From: Bostrychus sinensis
Lineage: Eukaryota; Chordata; Actinopteri; Gobiiformes; Eleotridae
Length of the DNA stretch: 64,000 bases
Assembly (NCBI GenBank): GCA_020698575.1
Contig: CM036253.1
Span: 3,685,587-3,749,586, forward strand
Direction of reading: 5' to 3'
Shown: one piece after another, positions 62,652 through 64,000 of the stretch
Layout: each line of letters opens with the position of its first letter
How positions within the stretch are numbered: the first letter of the stretch is position 1
Program-made: the position numbers and the translations under genes
The notes under the pieces: generated by a model
What the model was told of the DNA's origin: nothing
Databases searched by the model: none
Seen by the model: the letters and a program-made list of their open reading frames with translations, nothing else

Positions 62652-63366
62652 TGTAACACTAGCAAGGTGTTCCAGAACTGCAGGTGAGCTTCAATAACAA
62701 AGTCAGTCAGTGTGGATCCTACAGCCATAAGGCAAGTTTTATTTTACAGAATAAACAAAAACATTCAAATGATTTATATTGAATCTGCAGTGGTGAGGCT
62801 TCAACCTACAGCTGGGGTGATGGAGGCAGACTATTAGTGAAAAAGAAACACAAGGTTAAAACTCAACATAACCATTTCCACAACAGAAAACACCCAAATA
62901 CAAGTGCCACCACAACCAATAACTACAAATAAGGTCAGCAGCTCAGTGAACTCCACCACCACCAGCTGCAGGGCTTATACAACTGTCCAATTTCTATGTA
63001 TGTATGGATTTAGACATGTAATCTTTACATCAAACAAACGGCAACCAGCACTAAGCCTGTAAACAGACAGTGCTGTTAGTAAGTAGTAGTAGTATTTAGA
63101 AGTTGCTTCATAATTTAAGTTTAAAGCATACTTTTAAAACATGACAGTCTGGACTGTTAGAACCCTTTGAAACACAAAACATTACAATAAAAACAATAGT
63201 CTTTACAAAAATATTTAGCTACTATAAAACCAATTTGTTTGGCTCACCAGAAATGACCAAGTGCACAGGCTGCTCACAGGAAGAGGAACTGGAGCTGTGC
63301 GCCTCTGACCTTTAAAGGCTCCGTCATGTGATATAATCACATGACCAAATCTAACCCTGCCACATT
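62652..63366 (-). mobile_element. probable solo LTR (minus orientation)
   Basis: An insertion of about 715 bp starting, on the minus strand, TGTGGCAGGGTTAG and ending TAGTGTTACA, i.e. TGT...ACA termini as in LTRs. On that strand it has a TATA-like GATTATATCACATG near its start and AATAAA about 110 bp before its end. Flanks TTAA and TTTA fit a 4-bp target duplication with one change, judged against the uninterrupted paralogue at 43665-43675. No internal retroelement genes. Confidence 0.55.
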
Positions 63367-63540
63367 AAGCCCATACACCGTCACCGGACTCATTCTGCTA
63401 ATAGCCGTGCTAAAGAGCCACTTTAAGCTCTGTCCAGGCCTCACTGTTGCCAGCAGGGGGCGACAGACGCCTAATCCAAGCAAAAGTCAAAGTAACAGCT
63501 CCCCGAAAGAAGATGTTTTCCACAGATAAAACCTGAAAAA
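63367..63540 (+). mobile_element. old interspersed repeat, copy C right part
   Basis: AAGCCCATACACCGTCACCG + GACTCATTCTG through CACTGTTGCCAGCAGGGGGC + GACAGACGCC matches 43670-43870. CCAGCAGGGGGCGAC (63450-63464) is CTCF-like. Confidence 0.65.
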
Positions 63541-63689
63541 CTCACAAAAAGCCTAAAAGAAAAAGTATAATCTTCCGCCTAAATTCCGTTGTCTTATTTT
63601 TTTATTGTGCGCCAGTGAAACATTCGGACAAACTTCAACTTGAGACAACAAACTGAGATCATATCAATAAAGCCCTTTTTATCGTTTGA

Positions 63690-63810
63690 TAAAATCTTTC
63701 AAAGTAGCCACAAGGAGTCAGGAAGGGCGTGCGGCGCAGAAGTTATTCCAAATCAATGTGCGGCTAAGAAGCAGATAATTGCTGTGGCGGCCTCAGAAGG
63801 GAAAAGCTGA
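63690..63810 (+). mobile_element. LINE (RTE-type) 3' end, copy 2
   Basis: AGGAGTCAGGAAGGGCGTGC + GGCGCAGAAG, CCAAATCAATGTGCGG, TGCTGTGGCGGCCTCAGAAG + GGAAAAGCTGAAA. Clearer than copy 1 and in the same orientation. Confidence 0.65.
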
Positions 63811-64000
63811 AACATGATTCATTAAGACATTTTGTGGTTAACTGTGCCCTTTCGTCTCTTTACGGAGGAAAAACTGCAGAATCGTACACACCAGGATATG
63901 ACTGATGTGTTCCCAGTAACTCAGGGTTAATGTTACACAGCACAGTGACTCAGTGTGCTGCACAATAAACTCAATAAACACGCCATCATTATTAGTATTT

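Overview
This is vertebrate nuclear DNA, almost certainly from a ray-finned (probably percomorph) teleost. The evidence is long introns with GT-AG exons, teleost SINE and LINE 3' ends, fish-type MITEs, a type I interferon with the teleost five-exon phase-0 layout, and a 500-base assembly gap (40805-41304). There are no bacterial or viral operons. The window is dominated by tandem repeats: from about 0.6 to 39.7 kb roughly three quarters of the DNA is minisatellite, in more than 25 arrays with monomers of 6 to 94 bp. The long open reading frames in these arrays are by-products of repetition.

Two protein-coding genes can be read exon by exon. (1) Minus strand, about 13.3 kb to beyond the left edge: an Abl-interactor gene, best matching ABI3. 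It has eight coding exons in consistent phase (seven well supported) plus a non-coding first exon; the C-terminal SH3 exons lie left of base 1. The protein is a WAVE-complex subunit acting on actin. (2) Plus strand, 29553-35476: a complete type I interferon of 197 residues in five phase-0 exons. It has a TATA box and six tandem GC boxes upstream, and an AU-rich 3' UTR with a poly(A) signal. The two genes are divergent. Between them lie about 16 kb of satellites and one non-repetitive island (22.36-22.70 kb) with two perfect ISREs, an AP-1 site and a ZNF143-like site.

Layout: 0-13.3 kb abi3 with repeat-filled introns; 13.3-13.85 kb abi3 promoter region; 13.86-25.9 kb large satellites (37-, 20-, 11- and 10-bp units) with a LINE fragment and the regulatory island; 25.9-29.2 kb microsatellites, a 5S-derived SINE and a palindromic 21-bp array; 29.2-35.8 kb interferon, with a 4.7 kb satellite in intron 3; 36.2-39.7 kb 27-bp and 22-bp arrays; 39.7-48 kb old transposable elements, including two nested DNA transposons and the gap; 48-54.7 kb trinucleotide, polypyrimidine, polypurine and 28-bp arrays; 54.7-64 kb MITEs, a hAT-like element, a diverged long-unit tandem array, a second TTAA element, a probable solo LTR and LINE tails. 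I recognise no gene right of 35.8 kb.

The most unusual structures are tandem duplications centred on exon-intron junctions of abi3 (five junctions, up to 16 copies of one splice donor), a higher-order duplication in the interferon intron satellite, opposed polypyrimidine and polypurine kilobase tracts, and transposon insertions whose empty sites are preserved in paralogous repeat copies within the same window.
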